From NCBI RefSeq assembly GCF_004681965.1, contig NZ_SMLL01000003.1, positions 1-64,000 of the forward strand: DNA of 64,000 bases, given 5' to 3'. Position numbers and translations under genes: made by a program. Numbering within the stretch: the first letter of the stretch is position 1; the number at the start of each line of letters is the position of its first letter. The DNA comes from Ramlibacter rhizophilus. Lineage in GTDB: Bacteria; Pseudomonadota; Gammaproteobacteria; Burkholderiales; Burkholderiaceae_C. The notes under the pieces are model-generated. The model was not told where the DNA came from and did no database searches. It worked only from the letters and a program-made list of their open reading frames with translations. Positions 43,422 to 53,041 of this stretch are shown in pieces.

Positions 43422-43811
43422 GTGAGCACGAACGCAGCCCTGAAGGTGCTGGTGATCGATGACAGCAACACGATACGCCGCAGCGCCGAGATTTTCCTGA
43501 AGCAGGGTGGCCACGAGGTCATGCTGGCCGAAGACGGCTTCGATGCCCTCTCCAAGGTCAACGACTACCAGCCGCACCTGATCTTCTGCGACATCCTCAT
43601 GCCCAGGCTGGACGGCTACCAGACCTGCGCCATCATCAAGCGCAACGCGCGCTTTTCCTCGGTGCCCGTGGTCATGCTCTCGTCCAAGGACGGCGTCTTC
43701 GACAAGGCGCGCGGCCGCATGGTGGGCTCGCAGGACTACCTCACCAAGCCCTTCACCAAAGACCAGCTGCTGCAGACCGTGCGGCAGTTCGGCGCCGCCC
43801 TGCCGGAGTGA
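43422..43811 (+). CDS. pilG: Twitching motility response regulator PilG
   Basis: A 129-residue single-domain CheY-like receiver. Acidic pocket VLVIDDSNTIRRSAEIFL, phospho-Asp in LIFCDILMPRLDGYQ (about residue 60), conserved Thr/Ser in VVMLSSKDG and Lys in YLTKPF. GTG 43422 has an AGAGGGA site and matches PilG N-termini. An ATG at 43383 would add 13 poorly conserved residues. First response regulator of the type IV pilus chemosensory (Pil-Chp) operon, thought to govern pilus extension. Confidence 0.93.
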   Translation: MSTNAALKVLVIDDSNTIRRSAEIFLKQGGHEVMLAEDGFDALSKVNDYQPHLIFCDILMPRLDGYQTCAIIKRNARFSSVPVVMLSSKDGVFDKARGRMVGSQDYLTKPFTKDQLLQTVRQFGAALPE

Positions 43812-43815
43812 CCTG

Positions 43816-44181
43816 ATGCCCATCACCAAAGTGCTCGTCGTCGACGACTCCAAGACCGAGCTCATGTTCCTCACCGACCTGCTGCACAAGAACGGCTATG
43901 CGGTGCGCACCGCGGAAAACGCCGACGACGCCTTCCGCCGCCTGGAGGAAGAGCGCCCCGACCTGATCCTCATGGACGTGGTCATGCCCGGCCAGAACGG
44001 CTTCCAGCTCACGCGCTCGATCACGCGCGATCCTCGCTACGAGGGCCTGCCCATCATCATCTGCACCAGCAAGAGCCAGGAGACCGACCGCGTCTGGGGC
44101 ATGCGGCAGGGCGCACGCGACTACATCACCAAGCCCGTCGAGCCGCGCGAGCTGCTCGCCAAGATCCGCGCGATCGGCTGA
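43816..44181 (+). CDS. pilH: Twitching motility response regulator PilH
   Basis: A 121-residue CheY-like receiver starting 4 nt after pilG. VLVVDDSKTELMFLTDLL opens the domain. The phospho-acceptor is in LILMDVVMPGQNGFQ (about residue 52), with ICTSKSQET and YITKPVEP as the switch residues. In Pseudomonas, PilH works with PilG in controlling pilus extension and retraction and cAMP signalling. No output domain. Confidence 0.93.
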   Translation: MPITKVLVVDDSKTELMFLTDLLHKNGYAVRTAENADDAFRRLEEERPDLILMDVVMPGQNGFQLTRSITRDPRYEGLPIIICTSKSQETDRVWGMRQGARDYITKPVEPRELLAKIRAIG

Positions 44182-44200
44182 TCGCGCGCATCGTCACGCC

Positions 44201-44728
44201 ATGGCCAATCGCGAAGCCCTCCGCGAGCTGCAGACCCGCCTGGCGGAGCGCCTGCAGGCCGCGCGGCAACAGGGCGTGCAGGCCTCGTGGCTGGCCGTCG
44301 AGATCGCCGGCGGCAAGTACCTGTTTCCGCTCGCGCAGTCCGGCGAGATCTTCTCGCTGCCGCCGCTGCAGCCCGTGCCCTACACCAAGCCCTGGTTCCT
44401 CGGCGTGGCCAACCTGCGCGGCGGGCTCTGGGGCGTGGTGGACCTGGCCGCCTTCATGGACGCGGGCAGCACCCGCCAGCGCGCCGACGGCCGCACGCAG
44501 CCGCAGCTGGTCACGCTCAACGCGGTGCTGGAGGTCAACTGCGCCGTCCTCATCGAGCGCCTCGGCGGACTGCGCAGCCTCGAAGCCTTCGCCGCCTCCG
44601 AGCCGGCGCCTGCCACCGCGCCGAGCTGGTTCGGCAGCAGCTACATCGATTTCCATGGCACCCGCTGGCAGGAGATCAACCTGCAGGCCATGTCCCAGCA
44701 ACCTCAGTTCCTGAGCATCAGCGCGTAG
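44201..44728 (+). CDS. pilI: CheW-like adaptor PilI
   Basis: A 175-residue CheW-domain scaffold that links the PilJ receptor to the PilL kinase. The domain spans about residues 25-170: [20 protein letters not shown], the [20 protein letters not shown] loop (the conserved CheW receptor-contact Arg-Gly) and a second barrel half ending WQEINLQ. Located between pilH and pilJ with short gaps, as in the canonical pilGHIJ order. Confidence 0.92.
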   Translation: MANREALRELQTRLAERLQAARQQGVQASWLAVEIAGGKYLFPLAQSGEIFSLPPLQPVPYTKPWFLGVANLRGGLWGVVDLAAFMDAGSTRQRADGRTQPQLVTLNAVLEVNCAVLIERLGGLRSLEAFAASEPAPATAPSWFGSSYIDFHGTRWQEINLQAMSQQPQFLSISA

Positions 44729-44742
44729 AGAGCGAGCCCCCC

Positions 44743-46962
44743 ATGCCTGTCCTCGATTCCGTCAAGAACCTCCTCGCGCGCCGACCCGCCGACGCGGCGC
44801 GGGCCGGCAGCCCCGATACCGCCACGCTGGTCGAACCGACCGTGCCTGCCCAGGCCTGGCGCAAGGCCCGCGAAGCGGCGGCCGAGGGGCCGCCCAGCGA
44901 GCAGATCGCGCTGCCGATCCTCGGGCGGCGCAGCGTGGAGGTCCACCAGCGCGTGCTCTTCGTGCTGCTGGGCGTCTCGCTGCTGGTGCTGGGCGGCGTG
45001 GGCGCCTGGACCATCGGCCAGGCCGACCGGGTCGCACAGCAGGTCGCTGGCGTGGGCCAGGCACTCATGCAGTCGCAGCGGCTCGCCAAGTCGGCCTCGC
45101 AGGCACTGGGCGGCGTCGCCCAGGCGTTCGAGGACGTGAAGGACAGCTCCAACGAGCTCTCCCGGATGGTGAACGGCCTGCAGTCCGGCGACGAGGACCT
45201 GCGCATCAAGCCGGTCCTGGGGGCCAGCGGCGAGCTGGAAGCCATCACGCCGCTGGCCGAGCGGGCCGACCGCAACGCCAGCATCGTGCTGACCCAGAAG
45301 GACACGCTCACGCGCGTGATGACGGCCCTGCGCACCGTTGCGCAGCAATCGGACGACCTGCTGGAGCGGGCCGAGACCGTGCAGTCGCTCAAGCTGCAGG
45401 CCGGTGCGGCGGCCCCCGAGATTTCCGCGGCCGCCCAGCTGGTCATGCTCACGCAGCGCATCGGCAAGTCGGCCAACGAATTCCTCACGCTCGAAGGCGT
45501 GAGTGCGCAGGCCGTGTTCCAGCTGAACAAGGACCTGGCCTCGTTCAGCCAGGTCGGCCAGGGCCTGCTGGACGGAAGCCCCGAGCTGCGCCTGCCGGGC
45601 ACCCGCGACCCGCAGACGCGCGAGCAGCTGCAGGAGCTGCTGAAGCTGTTCGCCGCCACCCGTACCGAGGCCAATGCCATGCTGGGCAACCTGCAGGGCC
45701 TGGTGGCCGCACGCGAGGCGCAGCTGGGCATCTTCGCGGACAGCGAGCCGCTGCGCCGCTCGCTGGAAGCGCTGCAGGCCCGGCTCTCGGACCGCACGGG
45801 CCTGGGCTTGGGCGTCGTGGCCGTCCTGTCGCTCGCGGCACTGGCGGGCATCGCCTGCGCGGTGTCGCTGGTCTTCGTGCAGCTGCAGGACAGCCGCCGC
45901 CGCCAGTCCCTGGCGGAGGCGCAGCGCCAGGAGGCCGAACGCCAGCAGCAGGAGTCCAAGCGCGTCAACGATGCCAACCAGGCGGCCATTCTTCGGCTGA
46001 TGAACGAGCTGCAGACCGTGGCCGAGGGCGACCTCACGCAGGAAGCCACCGTGACCGAGGACATCACCGGCGCCATCGCCGACTCGGTCAACTACACGGT
46101 GGAAGAACTGCGCCAGCTGGTGGGCAGCGTGCAGACCACGGCCGCCCGCGTGGCGCAGACCACGGCGCTGGTGGAGAGCACCTCCACCGAGCTGCTGGCG
46201 GCCTCGACCGAGCAGCTGCGCGAGATCCGCGAGACCGGCCAGTCCGTGCTCGACATGGCCGGCCGCATCAACCAGGTGTCCGGGCAGGCCCAGCAGTCGG
46301 CGCAGGTCGCGCGCCAGTCGCTGCAAGCGGCCGACTCGGGCCTGAAGGCGGTGCAGAACGCCATCGGCGGCATGAACGCGATCCGCGACCAGATCCAGGA
46401 AACCTCCAAGCGCATCAAGCGCCTGGGCGAGTCCTCGCAGGAGATCGGCGAGATCACCGAGCTGATCTCCGACATCACCGAGCAGACCAACGTGCTGGCG
46501 CTCAACGCGGCCATCCAGGCCGCCTCGGCGGGCGAGGCCGGCCGCGGCTTCTCGGTGGTGGCCGAGGAGGTGCAGCGACTGGCCGAACGCTCGGCCGACG
46601 CCACGCGCCAGATCGCGGCGCTGGTCAAGGCCATCCAGACCGACACCCAGGACGCGGTGGCCGCCATGGAGCGCTCCACCCAGGGCGTGGTCGAGGGCGC
46701 CAAGCTCTCCGACAACGCCGGTGCGGCGCTCTCGCAGATCGACCAGGTCTCGCGCCAGCTCGCCGAACTCATCGAGCAGATCTCCGCCTCCGCCTCGCGC
46801 GAAGCCGAGTCGGCCAACGTGGTGGCCGGCAACATCCAGCACATCTTCGCGGTGACCGAGCAGACCGGCGAGGGCACGCGCTCCACCGCCAACCAGGTGC
46901 GCGAGCTCTCGCGCATGGCCGACGAGCTGCGCAAGTCGGTGGCGCGTTTCAAGATCACCTGA
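44743..46962 (+). CDS. pilJ: Type IV pilus methyl-accepting chemotaxis receptor PilJ
   Basis: A 739-residue membrane chemoreceptor. ATG 44743 is used; the open frame upstream overlaps pilI. A cytoplasmic N-terminus of about 70 residues, TM1 (about 71-95, [20 protein letters not shown]), a periplasmic helical region with two PilJ/type IV-pilus receptor modules ([11 protein letters not shown], then [14 protein letters not shown]), TM2 (about 355-378), HAMP and the signalling domain follow. The hairpin tip is [20 protein letters not shown] and [20 protein letters not shown]. No pentapeptide tether. Senses pilus-surface contact in Pseudomonas homologues. Confidence 0.94.
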   Translation: MPVLDSVKNLLARRPADAARAGSPDTATLVEPTVPAQAWRKAREAAAEGPPSEQIALPILGRRSVEVHQRVLFVLLGVSLLVLGGVGAWTIGQADRVAQQVAGVGQALMQSQRLAKSASQALGGVAQAFEDVKDSSNELSRMVNGLQSGDEDLRIKPVLGASGELEAITPLAERADRNASIVLTQKDTLTRVMTALRTVAQQSDDLLERAETVQSLKLQAGAAAPEISAAAQLVMLTQRIGKSANEFLTLEGVSAQAVFQLNKDLASFSQVGQGLLDGSPELRLPGTRDPQTREQLQELLKLFAATRTEANAMLGNLQGLVAAREAQLGIFADSEPLRRSLEALQARLSDRTGLGLGVVAVLSLAALAGIACAVSLVFVQLQDSRRRQSLAEAQRQEAERQQQESKRVNDANQAAILRLMNELQTVAEGDLTQEATVTEDITGAIADSVNYTVEELRQLVGSVQTTAARVAQTTALVESTSTELLAASTEQLREIRETGQSVLDMAGRINQVSGQAQQSAQVARQSLQAADSGLKAVQNAIGGMNAIRDQIQETSKRIKRLGESSQEIGEITELISDITEQTNVLALNAAIQAASAGEAGRGFSVVAEEVQRLAERSADATRQIAALVKAIQTDTQDAVAAMERSTQGVVEGAKLSDNAGAALSQIDQVSRQLAELIEQISASASREAESANVVAGNIQHIFAVTEQTGEGTRSTANQVRELSRMADELRKSVARFKIT

Positions 46963-46987
46963 ACCACGAGGGCCGCCGCACATCGCC

Positions 46988-49900
46988 ATGCAAGTCCACG
47001 CTCTCGAACACGACCCGCAGTTGGGGGACCTGGGGCCGCTGGCCTGGGTGCTCGGCGAACTGCGCAAGTCCCTGGAAGCCTCGTCCTCCGCCTGCCGGCG
47101 CTTCCTGCGCGAAGCCGCGCAGGCGCGCGAGACAGGCGGCGAGCCGGCCGACATCGCCCAGCTGCGCGTCGCGCGCCAGCACCTGCACCAGGCCCTGGGC
47201 GCGCTGGACATGGTGGGCCTGCACGGGCCGGCGCAGCTGCTGCGGGGCATGGAGACGGCCATGCAGGCGCTCACGGCCAGGCCGCAGGCCTGCGACGAAG
47301 CGGCCGTCGGCAAGATCGAGCGGGCCGGCCACGCGCTGCTCGAGTACCTGGAGCAGCTCCTCGCGGGCAAGCAGCCCGCGTCGGTGGCGCTCTTTCCCCA
47401 GTACCGGGACGTGCTGGCCCTGGGCGGCGCCGAGCGCGTCCACCCGGCCGACCTCTGGTCCTTCGACTGGCGCTGGCGCGAACCCCGCAGCCCCGTGGAC
47501 GTCCCGGCGCTGGCCTGCGGGCCGGCGGTGCGCGCGCGCCTCGATGCCTGCGTGCTGCGCATCGTCAAGTCCGGCGACGCGGCCGCCGCGGCCGAACTGC
47601 GGCGCCTGGCGCTCGGCCTGTCCTTCGGCGGCGGCGGCCCGCAGGCGACCACCTTCTGGCGGCTGTGCGCGGGTTTCTTCGAGGCGATCGCCCTGGGGCT
47701 GCTGAAGGTCGACGTGTACGTCAAGCGGGCCGCCTCGCGCGTGCTCGTTCAGTACGCGCAGCTCGCCAAGGGCGAGCCTTCGGTCTCCGACCGGCTGGCG
47801 CAGGACCTCCTGTTCTTCTGCAGCCATGCGGGCGTGTCCGCACCGGGGGCAGCGCCACTGCTGCACGCCGTGCGCCAGGCCTGGAGCCTGCGGCCCGCGA
47901 CGCCGGTGGACTACGAGCTGGAGCACTTCGGCCGCTTCGACCCGGCCCTGCTGGCCCAGGCGCGCCGCCGCATCGGCTCGGCCAAGGAGCTCTGGTCCCA
48001 CCTGAGCGGGGGCGACGAGTCGCAGCTTCGCAGCTGCCCGGGCGCCTTCCGCCAGCTCGCGGACGCCTTGGTGCGCCTGCATCCGGCGACCCAGTCCCTG
48101 GCCGATGCACTGCGCACGGTGGGTGACGGCGTCGCACAGGCCGCCGCCCTCCCGCGCCCCGAGCTGGCGCTGGAAGTGGCGACCTCGCTGCTGTACCTGG
48201 AAGCGGCCTTCGAGGACCTGGAGAACGACGAACAGCGCATCGAAACGCGCGCCCGGGCGCTCGCGCTGCGCCTGGAGCAGTCGTTCGCCGACGGGCGCGC
48301 GGCGCCCCTGGAAGACTGGATGGCGGACCTGTACCGCCGGGTCAGCGACCGCCAGACCATGGGCAGCGTCGTCGGCGAGCTGCGCCAGACCCTGTCCGAG
48401 CTGGAAAAGGACCTGGACGCCTACTTCCGCAATCCGCAGGACAAGCCGCTGCTCCAATCGGCGCCGCCCCGGCTGTCGCAGATGCGGGGCGTGCTCTCGG
48501 TGCTCGGCCTGGACCAGGCGGCCCAGGCCGTGCTGCGCATGCGTGCGAGCGTCGAGGGCCTCATCGCCGCCGACGCGGACCAGGACGCCGACGCGCTGGC
48601 GGCACGCTTCGAGGTGCTGGGCAGCAACCTCGGTGCGCTGGGTTTCCTGATCGACATGCTCAACTACCAGCCCGCGCTGGCCAGGAGCTTGTTCGTCTAT
48701 GACGCCGCGCGTGGTGAGCTGCTTCCGCTGACCGGGCGGCTCCCCGGCGCGGCGCAGGGCGCCGAAGCGGTCGAGACGGTCGAGACGGTCGAGACGGTCG
48801 AGACGGTCGAAGCGGTCGAGACGGTCGAAGCGGTCGAAGCGGTCGAAGTGGTCGAAGTGGTCGAAGCGGTCGAAGCGGTCGAAGCGGATGCGGATCCGCA
48901 TCCGGATGCGCCCGCACCGTCTGGGCCGGCCGCCGCGAACGAAAGCGCCGTGGAGGTCCTTTCGCCGACCGCCACCGCCACTGCCGACGAGCCGGAGTTT
49001 GCTGGCGCGCAGGTCCCCCTGCCGGTCCTGCCCGAGCTCCCCGGAATCGAGTCGAGCGAGCCGCAGGCCGCCGCTTCGGCGCCCCCGGCTGCCGAACCCC
49101 TGCCAGCTGCGCAGGCCACGGCCGACGAGGCGGACGCACCGCCCGATGCCGACCTCGCGGCGCCTTCGGGCCTCGTCGAACTTCAAGCACCGGCTGCATC
49201 GCGGGAGCCCTTGCCCTGGCCGGTCGCCGAGCAAGCGGTTCCGCAGGACGACGCGCAAGACGAACTGCTCGCCATCTTCATCGAGGAGGCGCGCGAGGTC
49301 GTGCAGGCCGGCCGCGCCGCCTGTGCGGTCCTGGCCGTCACGCCGTCCGAGCTGTCCGAACTCACCGTGCTGCGGCGCGCTTTCCACACGCTCAAGGGCA
49401 GCTCGCGCATGGTGGGCCTGGAAGCCTACGGCGAGGCCGCCTGGAGCCTGGAGCAGGTGTTCAACGACTGGCTGGCCGAACAGCGGCCGGCGAGCGATGC
49501 GCTGCTGGCCCTGGCCGGAACCTCGCTGGAGGCCTTCGGCCGCTGGACCGAAGACCTCGCACGCGCCGAGCCCCCACGCTGGCAGGCCGACGCCTTCCGT
49601 CGTGCGGCGCAGGCTTTCCAGGCCGGCGACGCCTTGCCGCCCCTGGACCGGAGCCTTGATGCAGCGCCGTTGCAGCAAGCCGCCGAGGTCGCCGAGGACG
49701 CGCCGGGGCGCACCGAAGCCGCACCCGCCGAAGCCGCACCCGCCGAAGCCGCACTTGCCGAGATGCCGCAGGCCGAGGCGCCGCTGCCCGAGCTGTCCGG
49801 CCTGGAAGTGAGCGAGATCGGTGGACTCGACGACGCGGACTTCGCCGCCTTCGAATCGGCGCAGGCCGAGCACCTTGCTGCGCCGGCCGTTCCCGAGCCC

Positions 49901-52900
49901 TTGCTCGACACCTTTGCGGCGTTCGAGGACGCCGTGGCGGAGCACCTGCCCGCCGAGCCCGCCGCACTGCCCGATGGCACGCTCCTCGACCAGCACGACG
50001 ATACGCTCGATGCCTTCGCGCCGAGCGACGCGGACCCGCTGTCCGCGGCCCTCCCCGCCGAGGCCGAGCCCGCCGAGGTCGAGCCCGCGGCGGAGACAGA
50101 AGCCGAACTCGAACCCGAGCCCGCGGCGGCAGAAGCCCAAATCGAACCCGACCTCGAGCCCGAGCCCGAGGAAGACACCTGCGCCGACGAGCCGGTCAAG
50201 GTGATCGGCGAGCTGCGCATCGGCATTCCCCTCTACAACGTCTATCTCAACGAGGCCGACGAGTGGTCGCGCCGCCTGCAGGTCGAGTTGTCGGAGTGGG
50301 CGCTGGAGATCAACGCGCCGCTGCCGTCGTCGGCCGTCGCGCTGGCGCATTCGCTGGCCGGCAGTTCGGCCACCGTGGGCTTCCATGCGCTCTCGCGCAT
50401 CGCGCGGCTCCTGGAAGATGCGCTGGCAGGCGTCCAGGCGCATCACGGGGGAACGCCTGCGCACGCCGCCGTCTTCAATGCCGCAGCCGAGGAGATCCGG
50501 CGCCTGCTGCACCAGTTCGCTGCCGGCTTTCTGAAGGAGGCCAGCCCGCGGCTGCTGGAGGCGCTGACCGCGCTGGAGTCGCTGCCCGCGCCGCTCGACT
50601 CGCAACCCGCGCCGCTCGATTCGCAGCCGGCGCCGCTCGCGGCCGAGCCGCAGGCGCATGCGGAGGCACCGCGCGGCACCGCCAGCCTGGACGACCAGCG
50701 CGAGGGCATCGACCTGGCCGATGCCGTCGATGCCGACCTCTTTCCCATCTTCGAGGAGGAAGCCGCGGAGCTGCTGCCCCAGCTGGGCGGCGTGCTGCGC
50801 CAGTGGAACGCGCGGCCCGAGAACCGCAGTGCGCGCGACGCGGTGCTGCGCTGCCTGCACACGCTCAAGGGCAGCGCGCGGCTGGCCGGCGCCTTGCGCC
50901 TGGGTGAGATGGCGCACCGGCTGGAGTCCCTGGTCGAACAGATCGGCCCCGATGCGGTGACGGAGGCGGACCTGGAGCCGCTGCTGCAGCGCTTCGACGC
51001 GCTGCAGTCCGCCTTCGACGCCTTGCGCATGGCGCAGGCCGAGCCGGCGGCCACGGCCGAGCCGGCGGCCGAAGCGCCGAAGGAGACCGAAGCGCCGGCC
51101 ATCCCGTCCGCGCAGGCGCGGGCGCTGCTGGCCGCCCCGGTGGGCACGTCCGTCGCATCGCAGCGCGCCGCGGCGTCGCAGGCCGTGCGCGTGCGCTCGC
51201 AGCTGCTGGACCGCCTGATGAACCAGGCCGGCGAGGTGATGATCACCCGGGCCCGCCTGGAAGACGAACTGCGCCAGCTGCGCGGTTCGCTGAACGACCT
51301 CACGGGCAACCTCGACCGCCTGCGCACGCAGCTGCGCGACATCGAGCTGCAGGCCGAAACGCAGATGCAGTCGCGGCTCGCGCAGGCCAAGGACTCGGCC
51401 GGCTTCGATCCGCTGGAGTTCGACCGCTTCACTCGCGTGCAGGAGCTCACGCGCATGATGGCCGAGTCGGTCAACGACGTGGCCACCGTGCAGCGCAACC
51501 TGCAGCGGACGGTGGACGCCACCGAAGACGACCTGGCCGCCCAGGCTCGCCAGACGCGGGAGTTGCAGCGCGACCTGCTGCGCACGCGCATGGTGGAGTT
51601 CGAAGCCATCTCCGACCGCCTCTACCGCGTCGTGCGTCAGGCCAGCAAGGACACGGGACGACCGGTCCGCCTGGACATCGAGGGCGGCGCCATCGAGGTG
51701 GACCGGGGCGTGCTGGACCGCATGACGCCGGCCTTCGAGCACCTGCTGCGCAACTGCGTGGCGCACGGCATCGAGGATCCGCAGCAGCGCATGGCGGCCG
51801 GCAAGGACGCGACGGGCCAGATCCGCATCACGCTCGCCCACGAAGGCAACGACGTGTCGGTGGAGTTCTCCGATGACGGCGCGGGCCTGGACCTGGCCCG
51901 CATTCGGGCGCGCGCGATCGCACAGGGCCTCCTGCCCGAAGGCGCCGAGCTGAGCGATGCGGACGCGGCCAGCCTCATCTTCACCGCCGGCTTCACCACC
52001 GCCGGCCAGGTCACCGAACTGAGCGGCCGCGGCATCGGCATGGACGTGGTGCGCGCCGAGGTGAACGCCCTGGGCGGGCGCATCGAGACGCACAGCGAAC
52101 CGGGGCGCGGCACGCGCTTTCGCCTGGTGCTGCCGCTCACCACGGCCGTCACGCAGATCGTCATGATCCGAAGCGGCGACCTCACCATCGGCGTGCCGGC
52201 CAACGTGGTGGAGATCGTGCGCCGCGCCTCGGTGCGCGAGCTGCAGCAGGCCTACAACAGCGGCCGCTACGAGCACGACGGCGAGGCGCTGCCCTTCTTC
52301 TGGTCGGGCGCGCTGCTGCAGTCCTCGCGCCGCAGCACGGAGCCGCAGGGCCGCACGCTGCCGGTGGTCGTGTTCCGCAGCGCCTCCCAGCGCATCGCCC
52401 TGCACGTGGACGAGGTGCTGGGCAGCCGCGAGATCGTGGTCAAGAACCTGGGCCCGCAGCTGTCGCGCCTGCCGGGGCTGGCCGGCATGTCGGTGCTGCC
52501 CTCGGGTGCCGTGGTGCTGGTCTACAACCCGGTGGCCCTGGCCACGGTGTATGGCGACATGGCCCGTGCGCTCAGTGCCGATGCGGCGCAGCCGGAGATG
52601 CTGGGCGCGGCGGGCGCAGCCGGTGCCTCGGCCGCGGCTTCCAGCACGCCGGACGTGCCGCTGGTGCTCGTGGTGGACGACTCCATCACCGTGCGCCGCG
52701 TCACCCAGCGCCTGCTGCAGCGCGAGGGCTGGCGCGTGGCGCTGGCCGCCGACGGCCTGCAGGCCCTGGAGCGCCTGGCCGAAGAAACGCCGGCGCTGGT
52801 GCTCTCGGACATCGAGATGCCGCGCATGGACGGCTTCGACCTGGTGCGCAACCTGCGCAGCGATGCGCGCTGGGCGCAGCTGCCGGTGGTGATGATCACC

Positions 52901-53041
52901 TCCCGAATCGCCGAGAAGCACCGCGAGCATGCGCGGCAGCTCGGCGTGAACCACTACCTGGGCAAGCCCTACTCGGAAGAGGAACTGCTGGGCCTGGTGC
53001 GGCGCTACGCGGAACGGGCGCGTTCCTTGACCGCGCCGTAA
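46988..53041 (+). CDS. pilL: Hybrid multi-HPt chemotaxis kinase PilL (ChpA)
   Basis: A 2017-residue sensor kinase of the Pil-Chp system. Order: N-terminal HPt-like helical region (about 1-560); acidic linker with a V-E-T/A repeat (about 594-635); HPt with H800 (AFHTLKGSSRMVG); a long Pro/Ala/Glu linker; HPt with H1121 (LAHSLAGSSATVGF); HPt with H1291 (CLHTLKGSARLAG); CheA dimerisation and ATPase domain (about 1395-1710; FEHLLRNCVAHGIEDP, DGAGLDLARI, GRGIGMDVV); CheW-like domain; and a C-terminal receiver with D1941 (LVLSDIEMPRMDGF). It follows pilJ by 25 nt. The 3' end overlaps the convergent photolyase gene by 37 nt. Confidence 0.94.
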   Translation: MQVHALEHDPQLGDLGPLAWVLGELRKSLEASSSACRRFLREAAQARETGGEPADIAQLRVARQHLHQALGALDMVGLHGPAQLLRGMETAMQALTARPQACDEAAVGKIERAGHALLEYLEQLLAGKQPASVALFPQYRDVLALGGAERVHPADLWSFDWRWREPRSPVDVPALACGPAVRARLDACVLRIVKSGDAAAAAELRRLALGLSFGGGGPQATTFWRLCAGFFEAIALGLLKVDVYVKRAASRVLVQYAQLAKGEPSVSDRLAQDLLFFCSHAGVSAPGAAPLLHAVRQAWSLRPATPVDYELEHFGRFDPALLAQARRRIGSAKELWSHLSGGDESQLRSCPGAFRQLADALVRLHPATQSLADALRTVGDGVAQAAALPRPELALEVATSLLYLEAAFEDLENDEQRIETRARALALRLEQSFADGRAAPLEDWMADLYRRVSDRQTMGSVVGELRQTLSELEKDLDAYFRNPQDKPLLQSAPPRLSQMRGVLSVLGLDQAAQAVLRMRASVEGLIAADADQDADALAARFEVLGSNLGALGFLIDMLNYQPALARSLFVYDAARGELLPLTGRLPGAAQGAEAVETVETVETVETVEAVETVEAVEAVEVVEVVEAVEAVEADADPHPDAPAPSGPAAANESAVEVLSPTATATADEPEFAGAQVPLPVLPELPGIESSEPQAAASAPPAAEPLPAAQATADEADAPPDADLAAPSGLVELQAPAASREPLPWPVAEQAVPQDDAQDELLAIFIEEAREVVQAGRAACAVLAVTPSELSELTVLRRAFHTLKGSSRMVGLEAYGEAAWSLEQVFNDWLAEQRPASDALLALAGTSLEAFGRWTEDLARAEPPRWQADAFRRAAQAFQAGDALPPLDRSLDAAPLQQAAEVAEDAPGRTEAAPAEAAPAEAALAEMPQAEAPLPELSGLEVSEIGGLDDADFAAFESAQAEHLAAPAVPEPLLDTFAAFEDAVAEHLPAEPAALPDGTLLDQHDDTLDAFAPSDADPLSAALPAEAEPAEVEPAAETEAELEPEPAAAEAQIEPDLEPEPEEDTCADEPVKVIGELRIGIPLYNVYLNEADEWSRRLQVELSEWALEINAPLPSSAVALAHSLAGSSATVGFHALSRIARLLEDALAGVQAHHGGTPAHAAVFNAAAEEIRRLLHQFAAGFLKEASPRLLEALTALESLPAPLDSQPAPLDSQPAPLAAEPQAHAEAPRGTASLDDQREGIDLADAVDADLFPIFEEEAAELLPQLGGVLRQWNARPENRSARDAVLRCLHTLKGSARLAGALRLGEMAHRLESLVEQIGPDAVTEADLEPLLQRFDALQSAFDALRMAQAEPAATAEPAAEAPKETEAPAIPSAQARALLAAPVGTSVASQRAAASQAVRVRSQLLDRLMNQAGEVMITRARLEDELRQLRGSLNDLTGNLDRLRTQLRDIELQAETQMQSRLAQAKDSAGFDPLEFDRFTRVQELTRMMAESVNDVATVQRNLQRTVDATEDDLAAQARQTRELQRDLLRTRMVEFEAISDRLYRVVRQASKDTGRPVRLDIEGGAIEVDRGVLDRMTPAFEHLLRNCVAHGIEDPQQRMAAGKDATGQIRITLAHEGNDVSVEFSDDGAGLDLARIRARAIAQGLLPEGAELSDADAASLIFTAGFTTAGQVTELSGRGIGMDVVRAEVNALGGRIETHSEPGRGTRFRLVLPLTTAVTQIVMIRSGDLTIGVPANVVEIVRRASVRELQQAYNSGRYEHDGEALPFFWSGALLQSSRRSTEPQGRTLPVVVFRSASQRIALHVDEVLGSREIVVKNLGPQLSRLPGLAGMSVLPSGAVVLVYNPVALATVYGDMARALSADAAQPEMLGAAGAAGASAAASSTPDVPLVLVVDDSITVRRVTQRLLQREGWRVALAADGLQALERLAEETPALVLSDIEMPRMDGFDLVRNLRSDARWAQLPVVMITSRIAEKHREHARQLGVNHYLGKPYSEEELLGLVRRYAERARSLTAP
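48770..48886. repeat. Thirteen-unit 9-bp in-frame repeat inside pilL
   Basis: Tandem units GTCGAGACG, GTCGAAGCG or GTCGAAGTG run for 13 copies, encoding Val-Glu-Thr/Ala/Val triplets in the linker of PilL. The tract is followed by a perfect 16-bp palindrome (GATGCGGATCCGCATC, 48887-48902). Unit length is a multiple of three, so copy-number change keeps the frame. Confidence 0.9.

Noticed and set aside
48770-48886. Tandem repeat considered as CRISPR or minisatellite promoter
   Set aside because: Units are 9 bp with no spacers and lie in frame inside pilL, so neither a CRISPR array nor a regulatory repeat is supported.
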